Of a DNA stretch of 44,784 nucleotides, positions 23,201 to 31,889 are shown piece after piece. The translations under genes were made by a program, and so were the position numbers. Below the pieces are notes generated by a model, which worked only from the letters and a program-made list of their open reading frames with translations, did no database searches and was not told the origin of the DNA. Position 1 is the first letter of the stretch. Every line of letters begins with the position of its first letter. Source of the stretch: a virus; IMG/VR virus record IMGVR_UViG_3300022752_004384, positions 1-44,784 of that record. One strand, given 5' to 3'.

Positions 23201-26200
23201 CTGCTGTAAGTGCTACATTAACTACTACTCCACCACTAAGGAAAATATCAGCTCTAGCACCTGTGCCTGATCCACCTGTAAGTGGAACATCAGGATATAT
23301 CCCAGATACAGGTTGTGTATATCCACCTCCGCCTGCTAGTCCATTAGTAGGATCATTTGAATTATCAACAGCATTAATTACACCTAATACTAGAGATTCT
23401 ATATTACCCTGTGCTTTACTGTTACTGCCGGTTACACTGGTAACTCCTGTAAAGTTGTAGGTTTGTGTAGTATCAAGTAATAGGATTTGTTTAGCATCTA
23501 ATTCACTTAAAATATAATTTGTATTCTGATCAGGAATCACACCACCTACTACTGTGGGTGTTCTGCCTGTTGCGGATCCATTTTTACTTAATAATCCTGT
23601 AGTATTGAAGTTAGCATTGAATGTTTTAGTTAAGCTACCAACGATCAATGTAGTGCCGTTAGTCGCTCCTACTACCCTACCTGTGGCGCCTGATCCTGCT
23701 TGTAGGATTAGATCACCATCAGCAGCCACAATGGTTCCATTAAGAGTAAGCTGTACGCTACTATATGTTTCAATGGCTAAATCACCGTTTAAAATACTAG
23801 TAGGTGGTATAGTATTAACAAGATTCAATCTACTGCGATAACCACTACTTCTATATACAAGGAAGTTTCTTAATGGTGGTATCTGATCAGCATTTAGTTT
23901 GCCCAAGGCGTTAAGCTGTGGAATACCTCCTGGTACTGTGGTTGTAGTCAGTGCTTTGTCAATAAAGTCACCCAATCTATTCTCTAAGAATCCACGAACA
24001 GCAGCCTGTGTACTTAATCTTTTATGGCTTGGACCGCCTACTTCATTATCACCTAGGTCAATGTCAGCACTGAATTCTTCAATAGTAATGTTACCTACGG
24101 CCAATTTCAAAGCATCCAATGCAGCAATACTCACTGTATTAGTAAATTGTACATTACCAGTTTTGTTTTCTGCCTTAATAAAGTCACCAACTTTAAAGTC
24201 ACCTAATTCATTGGTTCCTGAACTATATACACGCCCTGGTAATTCACTGACCTGTTCATATTCTACTCTAGTTCTACCACCGTTTTGTGGTAGTGCGTTA
24301 TAATCTATACCACTACCTGCATATTCCCAAGTATGACTACTGCTATTACAAATACTGGGTCTATGTAACCATATTTGTTTTTCTGGTAAGGTTTCTAAGT
24401 TGATAAGTTCATTACCGCTGGTTGTGGCCAATATTTTAAATGTAGCTGTGTATAGATTATCTACGTTATTAACATCAGTTACATCAATGTTTAATATAGG
24501 GGTAGCACTGTGATCATATTGAATAACAGAATTCAATGTAAAGTTATTTCTAATAAAAGAAATACCTATAAGAACTTTTTCAACGCTGACTACTAGATTA
24601 CGTGTGGTTGGATCCCAACTATATACATAAGCTCTATTTGGTTGCGATCCATCTGTGGTACCTTCTATGACTCTTCCAGGAACAAATGTATATTCCTTGC
24701 CAACAGGAGGAGGCTGTATCTGTAGTTTTTGATAGACTACGTGTGATTCAGTGAGATCATCAATAAAGAATTCTTTAATGTTCTTGAGGAATAAATGATC
24801 ACCTGCGGGTAGTGGGGCCGAGAACTTGACCTTGATTTCAAAACTGTCATCCAAATATAATTCAAACTGGTTTAGATTCACCGTCTTAACCACATAAGTT
24901 TGTTCATCATATAAACCTGTGATTACACTGTTGCCATTTCTACTATAGACTATACGATTGGTATTTTGGAAACCATGATTAGGTATTGTTATAAGCCCTG
25001 TAACTGTATTGATTACAGGTTCTGTCTGTGCAGGTGAGGTCAAGGGAATAATTACATTATTTGCAGGTGTAAATGTCACACTATCATTGGCCTGTTTATA
25101 ACTGTTGGTCACGTCACCTATATTACTGTAGTCAATGATTTCAGGAACATTGATAATACTAGTAGTAATATCTATAATAATATCAAATAAATCACCTACA
25201 CGGCCCTGTGCATCTGGATGTACTAATAGTATAGTCTGTGCCTTAAGTCTTTCAAATGCTGCTATGTTCTGCGTTTTCTGTGCTATCACTGCTGCCGAAG
25301 TAGCTGTAGCATAGGCTAAACCTGCCTCCACACTCTTACTGTTACCACCAGTGAGCACATCGTAGGCCACTGCTTCAAGAATTAATATTGTGTCTCGTTT
25401 ACAGGTATCATCATTATAGGTAAACCCTGTATAATATGGTTGTGTATTGTTGGCTATTTGATCATCAATCCATATGATCAAAGCGTCTCTTAATTCTTCT
25501 TTGTTGTTTAATATTGTTGTATAAGTGTTTCTATAAACAGGATTTCTAAATCTTATTACATAGTGCTGTACAGGTAAATCACCAAAACCAATAGCGGTAA
25601 GAGTTTGTTGTGCTCCAGCGGTACCTGTGCCAACTACTATACCTTTATTAAAATCAAAAGCATTTGGACTATATCCATTAGCCCTCAATGCAAACTGTCC
25701 AAAGTTAGTAGCACTATTGGTAATACTTAAATATCCACCACTTTGTACATAACTACCATTTAAACAAAAGATTTGGAAACAACTTACAATCTGTGCATAA
25801 GCATCATTGATCACACGATAGCCTGTACCACCAAAGCTCAACATGGTAAATGCATTACCCACCATTGACTTACCTTGTTGTGGAGCAGGACCTTCTACTG
25901 GATTCTCTGCTTCAATCTGATTAGCTGGTATGTTAGGTGTGCGTACCTTACTACCATCTACTAATACGCCATTACCGCCTAAGAAACTGATAATAGAGCA
26001 GTTTTGTACATAAGGGCTTATACTGATTACAGGCTTGTTGTTAGGTAATCTACCATAACCAACACGACTACATTCAGGATCAGCAGGATCATCAAAGGCC
26101 ACGGCATAGTCAAATGTAAAGCTAGGAACCTTATTGCTATCTAAAGCGTCTCTAAAAGTTATCTCTGTGAAATAACAACCATTACGCACACGCAGCATGT

Positions 26201-29200
26201 CCTTGCCAGCGTTCCTTGGTCTGATATTACAGGCACGTAGTCCAGCACCTACTACACTGACATTGTCTGGTATGATAATAGGATTATCTTCATAGTAATC
26301 ACCGCTGGCTACTGCTATAACTAGTCGTTTTTCATTAGGAATATAGTCTGCTACAAAAGCCACTGTCTCAGTTTGGATCAGAGCTTTTTGTGCCAATAGG
26401 TTACTGCGAGCATCACTCTTTATTGGGGATATTCTTGTTGCATTAGGCAATACTATTGCAGGTGCTTGACCTGGGCCTTGATCCACAATGGTTACTAAAG
26501 ATGTTAATAGTTGATCTACCGTAGTTTTAGCTGTGCTACTGGCCGTTAGTCCTGCTCCATAGACGAATGAGGTATTGTCCAATACCTCAGGTATGATAAC
26601 TGTTTTTAAATGTTCATATGTTATAGCACTGGCTGCTCTATCATTGAAGATAGGTAAGCCTGCTCCATAGGCAAAATATTTTTTAGCAGCATCTACAGTT
26701 TGACTGTTACCACCGTACATGAGATCATAGGCAACACTATATATTATGTATTCAACATCACGAGAGCACTTAGCCGTATCGTAGGTAAAGTTACTAAACT
26801 CTAAACTTATGAAATCACTAACTGCTGTGATTATAGCTGATTTACTTTCTGTCACTAACTCTACATTTAACTGTGTAGTTGGATCTGCCACACTAACATC
26901 TGGTAGTTGTAGATTATTTAATGACGCAGTACTTTCAGTTGTGATCACATTGATGATTATATCAACTAAGTTTTTACATTCTGTGGCAGTGGCTGTATTG
27001 GTTGCAGGATATGTTGCAGTATCCTGTGTTAGAGTATTAGTACTAGTCTTAACTATGGGAACAGCACGTACAATATTATCTATAATATTTTTTAGTCTAG
27101 TATATGCTGCCAGTGTTTGTGTTTTTTCACCCACACCCAGCTGTAGCACACTACCTAATAAGTAGGAGTCAGCAGCTCTATATGTGGCTGTGTTTCCGCC
27201 ATAGAGTATATCATAAGTAACAGCATCAACTATAAACTCAACATCACGAGCACAGGTGATAAAGTCAGTTGTAAAAGCAGGATATGTAAATTTGATCCAC
27301 TCTATGATTTCTAATTTGATAAAGTTCTTATTTTGTTGTAGTTGATTTTTGGCACTTAACTGATCGGCTGCTATGCCTGTGGGATTTGTAAATACCACAG
27401 GATCTGGTGTTGCTCCGTTGAGAAGATCTATTATATCCTGTATTTTATTTTTATAGCTTAGGAAGAAGGAGCTACTGCTAGTATATTGTTCTGTTTCTCT
27501 ATACAACTTTACTAGAGATGCTTTAGTTTGTTCTAACTGGTCTGCGTACTGTGCATTTGTAGCCTGCTGTCTAATATAAGCAAACTGATTTTGTCTAGTA
27601 TTTAAATTAGTGCCTAATGCTATATCATAAATAGCACCATCTATGATCAATCCTAAGTCACGTTCGCATTTGGCTTCTGTGGCTGCATCATAATTGAACC
27701 CAACAAAAGTATTATTTGTAAAGTTAATGACCTGTGTAGCAATATATGAAATATTGTTGATCAATAAGTCTTTAGCATCAACAAATCCAGATGACAACCC
27801 AGCAGGAGTTGGCATGGTAACTGCGGGCACTGGAGCAGTACCGATCCTTAATATGTTACCAGCTGTAGTATTGGCAAATATGTTTGTAACTGTTTGTATG
27901 CTGGCAGTAACATCAAGAGCTTCTTGACCGCTTTGTGTAGCAATGACCTTAAGGGCTAGATAGTTTAAGGCTCGTAGTGTTATTTCTTTTTGTGATATCA
28001 ATACAGCACTGGCTGTAGCATTGCTATATGTAAAGCCAGCCTTTACGCTTTGCCAGTTACTACCATAGATAAGATCATATCCAATAGCATCTATGATTAA
28101 GCCAACATCCCTAAAACAGGTTTGATCATTGAATTCATTACGTTGCTTATAGACCAAACCACTGGCTATTTGTAGAGCACGTTTAATAGTTTTAACTGGT
28201 TTGTTGATGCCATCAAAATTATCGTTACCATAATCTGCACTGACACTGACCTGACCACCACCAAATAGATCAGGACTGGAAAACTCTAGTTTATCACCTT
28301 TACGGTTCAATGTGAGAATAGACCCATCTACGCCTAATGATCTTGGGAATGTCAGTGTGTAACTATTAACGAAGTTATCTGGATTAGTTCCAGTAGGTGC
28401 TCTCAGTCCTACATAGTTAGTACCATTGGCTGTGAGTTCTTTCAGTCTCAGTTCGCCATAGTTATTAACATTGATACCATCTGTATTAATCAGTGTGGAT
28501 TTAATAGTGCTAGGAAAGCTTTCACCAATCTTTGTATTATCAATATTACCACTGTTTATATCTACACTATCTAAAGTAGTCAATCCATCTACAGTGAGAT
28601 TTTCTTTGATCAAGACATCGTTATTAACAACAATGTTATTAACAGTGATATCGTCTAGTAACAAACTGCCTAATGTGGCCTGACCATCTACGTTTAGGTC
28701 ACCATCAATATCTACATCACTGGTTGTATGTAGTGTCGTAACTGTAACGTCATCTGCTGTAACATCACCAGCAGTAACATCTCCTGTGAATAAGCTTGTA
28801 CCTGTTACGCTTAGGTTGCCCCCTACATTGAGGTTTTCACCAATGCCTACACCACCCTCAACTACTACTGCTCCTGTACTAGCACTAGTAGAACTAGTAT
28901 TAACTGAACTATCATTAGGATCAATTACTCTTATTAGATTATTAAAATCTGCTGGTCCTGTGACATTTAAATCTACAATATCAGCTGTATCATTAACTGT
29001 TAAAAAATCTGTAATTATATTTTCCGCAGTAACATCACCTGTTAGATTACCAGTTACATTGCCTGTAACTTGACCTGTATATACTGCATTAGTACCATCA
29101 GTGCCTCTATCCAATATTACAGTTTCAATAATTTGAGAAGGATTGGCAGGATTAGGCCTATACAATATAACATCTGCATATATCTTTGCATCGTTACCAT

Positions 29201-30404
29201 CAGTGCCATTTTCTAATATTTTTACACCATTGGCTGCGAAGATATCACCAGTACTGGGACCAATAGTAATACCTTCAAATTCACCTATGAATCTTTCAGT
29301 AGCTTCAATTATAGTACCTGTAATGGTTCTTGGTTGAGTAGCCCCTATAACGGTTGCGTCAATATTACCACCGTTTATATCAACTTGATCTAATATACTA
29401 AGACCATCGCTGTCAATGTTACCTGTGACATTACCTATAAATTCTGGCTTTCTATAAGTAGGTGCTGTTGAGCTTCCGCCGGTTCCATTTTCTAGTATCT
29501 TAGTTACACCATCTTCTGCATAGATATCACCTGCAAATCTACCTCTTACAGTGCCTTCTACATCCCCATAAAATATAGCTGGTTTATATGTTGGAACATT
29601 AGTTGGTCCACCTGTACCTTTGTCTAATATTTTTGTAGTGCCGTTAGCAGCAAAAAGATTAACAACACCAGTTCCCTCTAGCTTGCCTACAAATTTGTTT
29701 GACGCTGTAATAATGGTACCACCAATTGTACTAGGATTAACATCGCCAATTATAGTGTTATTAATTTTACCACCAGTAACCACCACATTGCTCATTTCAC
29801 TGGTGCCAGATGTTTGGTACACGGTTCCAATTAGTTTGCCTTTAAATTCAGCACTTAGTCCATCTAAACTATTTTCAACTATTTTTACATTACCATTATT
29901 ACTATAAACATCACCATACAAGTCACCAAAAACATTACCTGTTACATTACCCTGTAAATTTGCTATTATATCTTCTTCTACATCTATGCTGTCTGCTTTG
30001 ATAGTTCCAGTAATATTAACGTTACCGGTGACACCTAATCCACCTACTATTATCACTGTGCCTGTTTGTGGATCAGTACTAGGTATATTTTTATTAAAAA
30101 GAGTTTTTACTGATACTGTAACTAACTCAGGATCAACCACAACAGTTTCTATATTATCGTTATTGAATACAATAGAATTAAGTCTACCTTGAGGCCCTAT
30201 TACCAGAAAGGTATTATCTGAAAGCTCACTATTAAGTTTGCCTAAAGCTACTGTGTAAGTAAGCTCGTTCCAACGCTTGATGCCATCCCCTATTTTAAAA
30301 TTAGTAGAATCTAAATCTATACCAATTTCACCTTGGGCCAAAACTGGATTTATAGCTTGCCAGTTTGCTCGTAAATCTCGTCTTAATTGAATCCTTTTCG
30401 CCAT
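17253..30404 (-). CDS. Giant long tail fibre / adhesin (4,383 aa)
   Basis: The gene takes up 29% of the window. The N terminus (MAKRIQLRRDLRANW..NPVLAQGEIGIDL...KIGDG) is the Mtd/fibre N-terminal attachment domain. Residues about 55-700 hold short repeats of the NVTGNVFGDLYGD and ILENGTGG type. Between about 760 and 1690 a cysteine motif, C-x-RD...IID/VDA..YD...GGN, recurs five times. A pectin-lyase-like segment (PDNVSVVGAGLRACNIRPRN) lies near 1360-1420. SRGGTNYSAY and GTWQATIISPTYGGTGVN fibre repeats follow from about 2820. The C-terminal 130 residues (ARYADLAENYVADADYAEGT... to IEVVIGRM) resemble the intramolecular chaperone/auto-cleavage domains of phage fibres. It determines host binding. 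It is much longer than T4 gp37 (1,026). AGAAAATA-type weak ribosome site. Confidence 0.9.
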   Translation of the reverse strand: MAKRIQLRRDLRANWQAINPVLAQGEIGIDLDSTNFKIGDGIKRWNELTYTVALGKLNSELSDNTFLVIGPQGRLNSIVFNNDNIETVVVDPELVTVSVKTLFNKNIPSTDPQTGTVIIVGGLGVTGNVNITGTIKADSIDVEEDIIANLQGNVTGNVFGDLYGDVYSNNGNVKIVENSLDGLSAEFKGKLIGTVYQTSGTSEMSNVVVTGGKINNTIIGDVNPSTIGGTIITASNKFVGKLEGTGVVNLFAANGTTKILDKGTGGPTNVPTYKPAIFYGDVEGTVRGRFAGDIYAEDGVTKILENGTGGSSTAPTYRKPEFIGNVTGNIDSDGLSILDQVDINGGNIDATVIGATQPRTITGTIIEATERFIGEFEGITIGPSTGDIFAANGVKILENGTDGNDAKIYADVILYRPNPANPSQIIETVILDRGTDGTNAVYTGQVTGNVTGNLTGDVTAENIITDFLTVNDTADIVDLNVTGPADFNNLIRVIDPNDSSVNTSSTSASTGAVVVEGGVGIGENLNVGGNLSVTGTSLFTGDVTAGDVTADDVTVTTLHTTSDVDIDGDLNVDGQATLGSLLLDDITVNNIVVNNDVLIKENLTVDGLTTLDSVDINSGNIDNTKIGESFPSTIKSTLINTDGINVNNYGELRLKELTANGTNYVGLRAPTGTNPDNFVNSYTLTFPRSLGVDGSILTLNRKGDKLEFSSPDLFGGGQVSVSADYGNDNFDGINKPVKTIKRALQIASGLVYKQRNEFNDQTCFRDVGLIIDAIGYDLIYGSNWQSVKAGFTYSNATASAVLISQKEITLRALNYLALKVIATQSGQEALDVTASIQTVTNIFANTTAGNILRIGTAPVPAVTMPTPAGLSSGFVDAKDLLINNISYIATQVINFTNNTFVGFNYDAATEAKCERDLGLIIDGAIYDIALGTNLNTRQNQFAYIRQQATNAQYADQLEQTKASLVKLYRETEQYTSSSSFFLSYKNKIQDIIDLLNGATPDPVVFTNPTGIAADQLSAKNQLQQNKNFIKLEIIEWIKFTYPAFTTDFITCARDVEFIVDAVTYDILYGGNTATYRAADSYLLGSVLQLGVGEKTQTLAAYTRLKNIIDNIVRAVPIVKTSTNTLTQDTATYPATNTATATECKNLVDIIINVITTESTASLNNLQLPDVSVADPTTQLNVELVTESKSAIITAVSDFISLEFSNFTYDTAKCSRDVEYIIYSVAYDLMYGGNSQTVDAAKKYFAYGAGLPIFNDRAASAITYEHLKTVIIPEVLDNTSFVYGAGLTASSTAKTTVDQLLTSLVTIVDQGPGQAPAIVLPNATRISPIKSDARSNLLAQKALIQTETVAFVADYIPNEKRLVIAVASGDYYEDNPIIIPDNVSVVGAGLRACNIRPRNAGKDMLRVRNGCYFTEITFRDALDSNKVPSFTFDYAVAFDDPADPECSRVGYGRLPNNKPVISISPYVQNCSIISFLGGNGVLVDGSKVRTPNIPANQIEAENPVEGPAPQQGKSMVGNAFTMLSFGGTGYRVINDAYAQIVSCFQIFCLNGSYVQSGGYLSITNSATNFGQFALRANGYSPNAFDFNKGIVVGTGTAGAQQTLTAIGFGDLPVQHYVIRFRNPVYRNTYTTILNNKEELRDALIIWIDDQIANNTQPYYTGFTYNDDTCKRDTILILEAVAYDVLTGGNSKSVEAGLAYATATSAAVIAQKTQNIAAFERLKAQTILLVHPDAQGRVGDLFDIIIDITTSIINVPEIIDYSNIGDVTNSYKQANDSVTFTPANNVIIPLTSPAQTEPVINTVTGLITIPNHGFQNTNRIVYSRNGNSVITGLYDEQTYVVKTVNLNQFELYLDDSFEIKVKFSAPLPAGDHLFLKNIKEFFIDDLTESHVVYQKLQIQPPPVGKEYTFVPGRVIEGTTDGSQPNRAYVYSWDPTTRNLVVSVEKVLIGISFIRNNFTLNSVIQYDHSATPILNIDVTDVNNVDNLYTATFKILATTSGNELINLETLPEKQIWLHRPSICNSSSHTWEYAGSGIDYNALPQNGGRTRVEYEQVSELPGRVYSSGTNELGDFKVGDFIKAENKTGNVQFTNTVSIAALDALKLAVGNITIEEFSADIDLGDNEVGGPSHKRLSTQAAVRGFLENRLGDFIDKALTTTTVPGGIPQLNALGKLNADQIPPLRNFLVYRSSGYRSRLNLVNTIPPTSILNGDLAIETYSSVQLTLNGTIVAADGDLILQAGSGATGRVVGATNGTTLIVGSLTKTFNANFNTTGLLSKNGSATGRTPTVVGGVIPDQNTNYILSELDAKQILLLDTTQTYNFTGVTSVTGSNSKAQGNIESLVLGVINAVDNSNDPTNGLAGGGGYTQPVSGIYPDVPLTGGSGTGARADIFLSGGVVVNVALTAGGSGYTTTDRLSASNASLGGRTGGSAFSVKVSQIQNRLFVDVVGALKFNASLIAPEFTEDSVVVTQTTGAMDSSVVASFNAASTGSGGAVNTALSRITIIGHPFDDGDPVVYNAGFGTPLGGIINNSVYYIKRVDADTIELYTNYSLSSKLTIQNSGAGSQTFTLQVINITKDTVYIPDHGFATGDAVKIIAADPPYGILTQSIFFVGSITQNTFTIHENRADSVASTLGLTIGAFNFTNTGTGTASFRKQSIRIIGVVDNASILPENWSSLSANNIDTNNIVSGIMSTSRLAIGLANSNTFLRGDNQWAKAVQKIKRQNTDSAISITGSYYDPGSGGLNEYYNEVTIGIDIVSGAQESTSTPGYTNIGVSKFNKSQFDVGSGPAQGTVTIKSGVVDAGTLDGYDSTYYLNPVNLSQPVPVSRGGTNYSAYTVGDMLYANGATNLQKLPIGTANRVLTSTGSAPQWSNSLIIDGLTVLGNVDITGAASTLNAYDIKMDDNNIELGSVEPISNRSGNINFTAVGSLTSTITANTGGMIPGMTLSRVSGGQLGSNPRVVSIDGPNLFTFTADTPPDQISPNGTAVVFSTGGATNATANGGGITVKGTTDKSFSWKQTTSSWTSSENMDLVTGKTYKINGVDVLSSTTLGSGVVNSSLTKVGTIATGTWQATIISPTYGGTGVNNGTKTITLGGNLTTSGAFASTFTMTAATTVTFPTTGTLATLAGTEALTNKTVNGMTITNSTGTFTLANTKTLTASNTMTFQATDGSTINFTTGGQVIYKASPVIDDPTLNLTYAGTGALTSVTIQSALTTSFKSRITSPALHTYSWMTNLNWNGTAFVKDTLARSHWRIEKFVDVTDTGSYVTISYGGPTLLTSTDRLKVLGTGRIEMPANITSTNTTTGTLVVTGGAGISENVNIGGALSVGGNTIITGNLTVNGSTTTVNSNTVNIGDNIIVLNADETGTPSQNSGIEVERGTSTNVSLLWDESVDKWTFGAGSTVIAGTFEGNITGSVSGNATSADKWSTARTVTFAGGDITGNFTIDGSANVSNVALTVSANSVALGTDTTGNYIATISAGTPGSATLSGTVNSGLTFTNISPGESNAVFIAHADTSSVSNLASDNSGTTFIQDISLNFDDFGHVTGASVGTANVGNATLTMNTSGNGISGSTTFTANSSTAATFTVASNATSANTASTTVFRDGNGDFSARIITANLVGYATGASFSNDSENQDNLTTRVTSGFWESSSATTAEGWPINTNSWCHLMSTTHSNDANYFAMQLAADFYSQDLFYRSTAGSGTTAWSKILHSNNYTNYVGNATINIATGGGLTGSGSFTTNQGTNATITLGTNATSANTANAIVARDANGDFYGRYINSNYFNSSDDVSTGTITYIMAKFGDNYYRSATAAKVAAFISGQSMNINGTATNALYQSPSGTASNANTQFTDTPAHRTSWIECNGSTNAPNAGWHFLETMRHSNGSNYWGTQYAHGWEDNANRMWKRNISAGTFGGWVEFITSANIGSQSVTNATTAGGLAVHGGRNNEADKIVRTDSNGYIQAGWINTTSGDLGNTFPDRIYMSYDGYLRYSSINTAKAHLGLTAKYGTSRPAITSNSGYWVGSMGWGQEDLNTVFNWGSGFFDTWSGPANQPPGTTHWQGHQALHFTDGTTRYGYQMAVGAGDPSSCWIRGVWGSGAFTGWYRMLNTANTPNIRVSDARPGTTRLYRRDDDSGYSVQTYWTGTYWRLYGYDANNAGHADVHVGYADSAGSSTNATNATNVTGTAGILGYSTASVGVGYGGVGGPQVMGSTTNAAQLSFHRAGAYAVNMGLDTDNVFKIGGWSDGANVFRFQVNSAGLATCTATSARYADLAENYVADADYAEGTVLMLGGVYEVTLAIEETRKVIGVISKNPAHLMNAELEAEHTATIALQGRVPVKVKGKISKGDMLVSAGDGYAKAHDDPRMGMVIGKALEDFDGEEGMIEVVIGRM

Positions 30405-30421
30405 TATTTTCTCCAGCGATA

Positions 30422-30444
30422 GGTCTGAAGGTTCGCTTCAAACC
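30422..30444 (-). other. Strong 5'-leader hairpin of the tail-fibre gene
   Basis: A 9-bp stem (GGTTTGAAG with CTTCAGACC, one G-U pair) and a 5-base loop, 10 bases downstream of the late box and 17 bases before the ATG. It may protect the 13-kb mRNA 5' end or control translation. Confidence 0.55.
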
Positions 30445-30454
30445 GCTCTATTTG

Positions 30455-30462
30455 TATTTATT
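30455..30462 (-). promoter_or_regulatory. Late promoter AATAAATA, tail fibre
   Basis: AATAAATA on the minus strand, 50 bases before the tail-fibre ATG in a 158-base intergenic gap (30405-30562). The remaining part of that gap holds no ORF that I can support. Confidence 0.5.
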
Positions 30463-30562
30463 TAGAACAGTTTGGATAGATTAGTAACAGGCAGCTATTA
30501 CTACCCTCTTATATGACTCAAAGATGTATCTGTTTTTTCTAGTTTATTTCTGTACAGTCAAT

Positions 30563-30829
30563 TTAATTGACAAAGGTATCGCTACTACCAATAGCCCTAT
30601 GTCCGCAGGTAGCTACGTCACCTCTTCTACATGTTTTTTTATTATTGGTAAAGACATTTGGACTACCTGAAGCCATTCTAGGTCCACCATGGGTACCAGG
30701 TCCATGTGGTTGTACTTTATCAAATAATCTTACTACGGGTCTATTATTGGCAAAAACATTGGGAGAACCTTGTATATTTCTCCCCCCGGTCATATCCTTA
30801 CCTGTATCTCTAGTTATTCCTCTGGCCAT
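30563..30829 (-). CDS. PAAR-domain spike tip protein
   Basis: 88 residues. The two glycine/proline-rich halves each contain a SPNVF(A/T)NN element, and the typical PAAR residues are seen: PHGPGTHGG, CRRGD, and CGHRAIG with His and Cys positions suited to a metal at the tip. PAAR proteins cap the VgrG/gp5-like spike that pierces the outer membrane. The gene sits next to the tail-fibre gene, as expected for a baseplate cluster. Its ATG overlaps the upstream gene's stop. Confidence 0.85.
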   Translation of the reverse strand: MARGITRDTGKDMTGGRNIQGSPNVFANNRPVVRLFDKVQPHGPGTHGGPRMASGSPNVFTNNKKTCRRGDVATCGHRAIGSSDTFVN

Positions 30830-31449
30830 TATGGTGAATCGTTAGTTGTTATCAATGCGTTTCTATGCTTAAGAGCTTCTTCTACTTTGGTTTTAATTTT
30901 AGATAAATTAGGAATAATCTTATTAAGGGCATCATCAAAGTTAAAATTTTCATTTTGATAAAATAGTAATGTTGAATAGATATTCAAATATTCCCAAGGA
31001 TTTTTAAAATGTATACCATCATTCTCGCCCATTTCTTTTAACCTGTTAAGCCATTGTTCCATTAAAGTTTGTTTGTCAGCAATTATGGTTTGTTTGGCAG
31101 CAATTGTGTCTATATCAACACGTATTTCTTCAATGTCGTTTTTTATATCATTGGCAATTCTTGTTCGGATTACTTGTGCAGCAGAATTTATAGTTTGTGC
31201 CCATACTAGTGCTACACTATCATAATCTATACCATTACCTGCGCCTCCGCCAGCGACACCAAATGAATAATTAGAGGTGCCACCACCAAAGAATTCTTGT
31301 CCTGGGATATTTGCATTTGCAACAGTAATTTCATTGGAGAGGTCGGTCAAAGCAGTAGCTAGAGCAGACAACCCTGCCTCTGTTGCTTCTACTGCTAGGG
31401 TGCTAGCTTGTATTGCTAATATTGCTTTTGTCGCTACAAACGTTGCCAT
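30829..31449 (-). CDS. Probable virion-associated protein (206 aa)
   Basis: The N-terminal half is Ala/Thr-rich and helical (ILAIQASTLAVEATEAGLSALATAL), followed by a Gly-rich loop (FFGGGTSNYSFGVAGGGAG) and a long C-terminal coiled coil rich in Ile, Lys and Glu. No signal peptide or enzyme motif. Position next to PAAR suggests a baseplate or tail component. Function inferred from context only. Confidence 0.5.
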   Translation of the reverse strand: MATFVATKAILAIQASTLAVEATEAGLSALATALTDLSNEITVANANIPGQEFFGGGTSNYSFGVAGGGAGNGIDYDSVALVWAQTINSAAQVIRTRIANDIKNDIEEIRVDIDTIAAKQTIIADKQTLMEQWLNRLKEMGENDGIHFKNPWEYLNIYSTLLFYQNENFNFDDALNKIIPNLSKIKTKVEEALKHRNALITTNDSP

Positions 31450-31459
31450 AGTTTTACCC

Positions 31460-31774
31460 TTAGGTTATGATATTTCCGGCACTCACAGGCTGTATCCCTG
31501 TAGTTTGAAATATGAATTGATCAGCTATTTCTTTTACTGTATTACCTTTGAGTATAATCGCAGATTTAGAAATATTAAATTCATTGTCTAATTCTACTGT
31601 GATCATCATAGGAGTCATTGCCGGTCCTTTTTGAGTCATAGCAAGCATAATTGGGTTCTTAATTACAATATCTGCAATGTCCTCACTGATATATTTACCA
31701 ATAATTTCTTCGCCACTAATCAGCTTCAAACTGATAATATCACCTTCCTTAGACTTTGCTTTTTCTAATAACAT
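31460..31774 (-). CDS. Small Sm-fold-like phage protein (104 aa)
   Basis: Strand-rich 104 residues: DIISLKLISGEEIIGKYISE and DIVIKNPIMLAM look like the Sm1/Sm2 strands of LSm/Hfq-fold proteins, followed by ITVELDN and a C-terminal helix. Similar short proteins occur in T4-like marine phages. RNA binding is possible but not shown. Its ATG overlaps the stop of a duplicated glutaredoxin tail (TAATG). Confidence 0.5.
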   Translation of the reverse strand: MLLEKAKSKEGDIISLKLISGEEIIGKYISEDIADIVIKNPIMLAMTQKGPAMTPMMITVELDNEFNISKSAIILKGNTVKEIADQFIFQTTGIQPVSAGNIIT

Positions 31775-31818
31775 TATGCTGCCCCTTTTAAATATTTGGT
31801 AAGTTCATTATACCCACC
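31772..31818 (-). repeat. 47-bp direct repeat, copy B (glutaredoxin 3' end)
   Basis: Matches 32556-32602 at 44 of 47 positions. In this copy the frame still reads GGYNELTKYLKGAA and stop, the end of glutaredoxin, detached from the rest of the gene. It marks the right edge of the inserted FkbM segment. Confidence 0.85.
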
Positions 31819-31886
31819 TCTTCTGCGAATTCTTTGGTTTTATGATTTCTATTTCTAGTTGGAACGATTACGAGTACTTTTTTCAT
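31788..31886 (-). pseudogene. Remnant of a glycosyltransferase gene start
   Basis: The 32-codon frame opens with MKKVLVIVPTRNRNHKTKEF, very like the N terminus of family 2 glycosyltransferases (strand, then PTRNR). After about 24 codons it runs out of frame into the duplicated glutaredoxin tail and stops. It looks like the 5' end of a gene whose body was deleted. Confidence 0.6.
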
Positions 31887-31889
31887 AAA

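Noticed and set aside
19600-24303. Many long plus-strand ORFs rich in Val, Leu and Pro
   Set aside because: They are the antisense frame of the repetitive Thr/Asn/Gly-rich tail-fibre gene; they lack ribosome sites and have compositions dictated by the opposite strand.
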